Assembly: GCA_016708875.1 (NCBI GenBank) | Contig: JADJFA010000011.1 | Span: 62,001 to 126,000 of the forward strand | Reading direction: 5' to 3' | Length of the DNA stretch: 64,000 nucleotides | Source of the DNA: Lewinellaceae bacterium | Lineage (GTDB): Bacteria > Bacteroidota > Bacteroidia > Chitinophagales > Saprospiraceae | Shown: piece after piece, positions 63,562 to 64,000 of the stretch | Layout of the letters: every line of letters begins with the position of its first letter | Numbering within the stretch: the first letter of the stretch is position 1 | Notes under the pieces: generated by a model | Seen by the model: only the letters and a program-made list of their open reading frames with translations | The model's database searches: none | What the model was told of the DNA's origin: nothing | Position numbers and translations under genes: made by a program

Positions 63562-64000
63562 TTAGGTTGTTTGTTCTCCTAGAATTTGATTGGTGTTCAA
63601 AGATCGCAGGGGCTGGAGGAGTGCGAAGGTACGCTGGAACGTTTTTGAGGGGCCATGAAGTTGGTGTGCATTCTGGTGCGGGATGAGCCAAATGGTTTCT
63701 TCAAGTGTCCTTTCGGTGACAATCCACTTGTTTGGATCCGGCCCGTTCTGCCCATTTTCTAAGAGTGCGTAATGCCTCTGCTTTGCAAGGAGTGTTTCTC
63801 AACGTGACTGGGCTTGTTTTCATTCTCCCAACCAGTGGAGCACTTCGTTATATCAGCACCAAGTTCCAAAAATCTGGCTTCCAAATCCGTGATTCCCAAG
63901 TTGTTAGCCAATTCAATTCGCAAGATTGGGATGCGCATATGTGGCGTGCGACGCCGGATCAGCAGTTCATTGAAAGCCTTGACCAATTGGCCTGATATTG
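63562..64000 (-). CDS. Partial unknown gene running in from the right edge, frameshifted
   Basis: Minus-strand coding region that becomes continuous when one A is added near 63798 (GAGAAACACTCC). Residues ...ENENKPSHVEK then join TLLAKQRHYALLENGQNGPD and TIWLIPHQNAHQLHGPSK, ending at a stop at 63562, 21 bases before rlmF. About 145 residues are visible. No family recognised. Evidence is the coding-like composition of both halves and the operon-like spacing; the reading is tentative. Confidence 0.4.

Noticed and set aside
63732..63995. Plus-strand 87-codon frame at the right edge
   Set aside because: The opposite strand reads better once one base is restored and continues to a stop with operon spacing to rlmF.
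1..64000. rRNA and tRNA genes, replication origin
   Set aside because: No tRNA cloverleaf, rRNA-like stretch, DnaA box cluster or dnaA/dnaN neighbourhood was seen by reading. A covariance-model search would settle tRNAs.

Overview
The window is chromosomal DNA of a member of the Bacteroidota, probably a Saprospiria-type lineage (lineage is inference). Supporting signs are: promoters of the TAnnTTTG class, most often as TACCTTTGC just upstream of starts; almost no Shine-Dalgarno sequences; a type IX secretion tail on a secreted cytochrome; a Porin_10-like barrel; an alternative-complex-III cytochrome; BshB1 of bacillithiol synthesis; DUF547 and DUF349 proteins; and the birA / rsfS-ftsH arrangement common in this phylum. 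No rRNA, tRNA or CRISPR array was recognised.

Layout. 0-13 kb: ActA-like cytochrome (runs off the left edge), outer-membrane barrel, bshB1, nth, purH, PAP2-like protein, sodium:solute symporter, alpha/beta hydrolase, PrsW-like protease, hflX. 13-25.7 kb: ftsH-rsfS with divergent birA, a three-gene hipBST toxin-antitoxin module with three operator-like sites, efp, ROK kinase, M23 peptidase, TerC, a coiled-coil membrane protein and a SurA/PpiD-like foldase. 25.7-31 kb looks accessory and, by eye, more AT-rich: repeats, a caspase-like protein overlapping an unknown partner, a lipoprotein and a 500-residue unknown protein. 31-45 kb: trpG/pabA, SNF2 helicase, aquaporin, broken S9 peptidase, a pentameric ligand-gated channel homologue, an OlsF-like acyltransferase, MarC, a nuclease-fold protein, a porin and fabI. 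45-64 kb: CBM48 protein, unknown genes, pentaheme cytochrome with a T9SS tail overlapping an ABC permease, DUF547, glycosyltransferase, GNAT, rplY, a retropepsin-PDZ protein, asd, a PIN toxin-antitoxin pair, a DUF349-like coiled-coil protein, an XRE/membrane pair, rlmF and a partial gene at the right edge.

Two genome-wide patterns stand out. First, about a dozen genes are interrupted by single-base length changes in homopolymer runs. The simplest explanation is consensus error, so I give the full extents of these genes. Second, intergenic spaces carry long, often perfect inverted repeats built from iterated 7-12 base words. Each locus uses a different word, and the words also occur inside coding regions, where they form signal peptides, insertions or C-terminal tails. 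A 166-bp element with perfect 35-bp terminal inverted repeats at 54614-54779 looks like a miniature mobile element.
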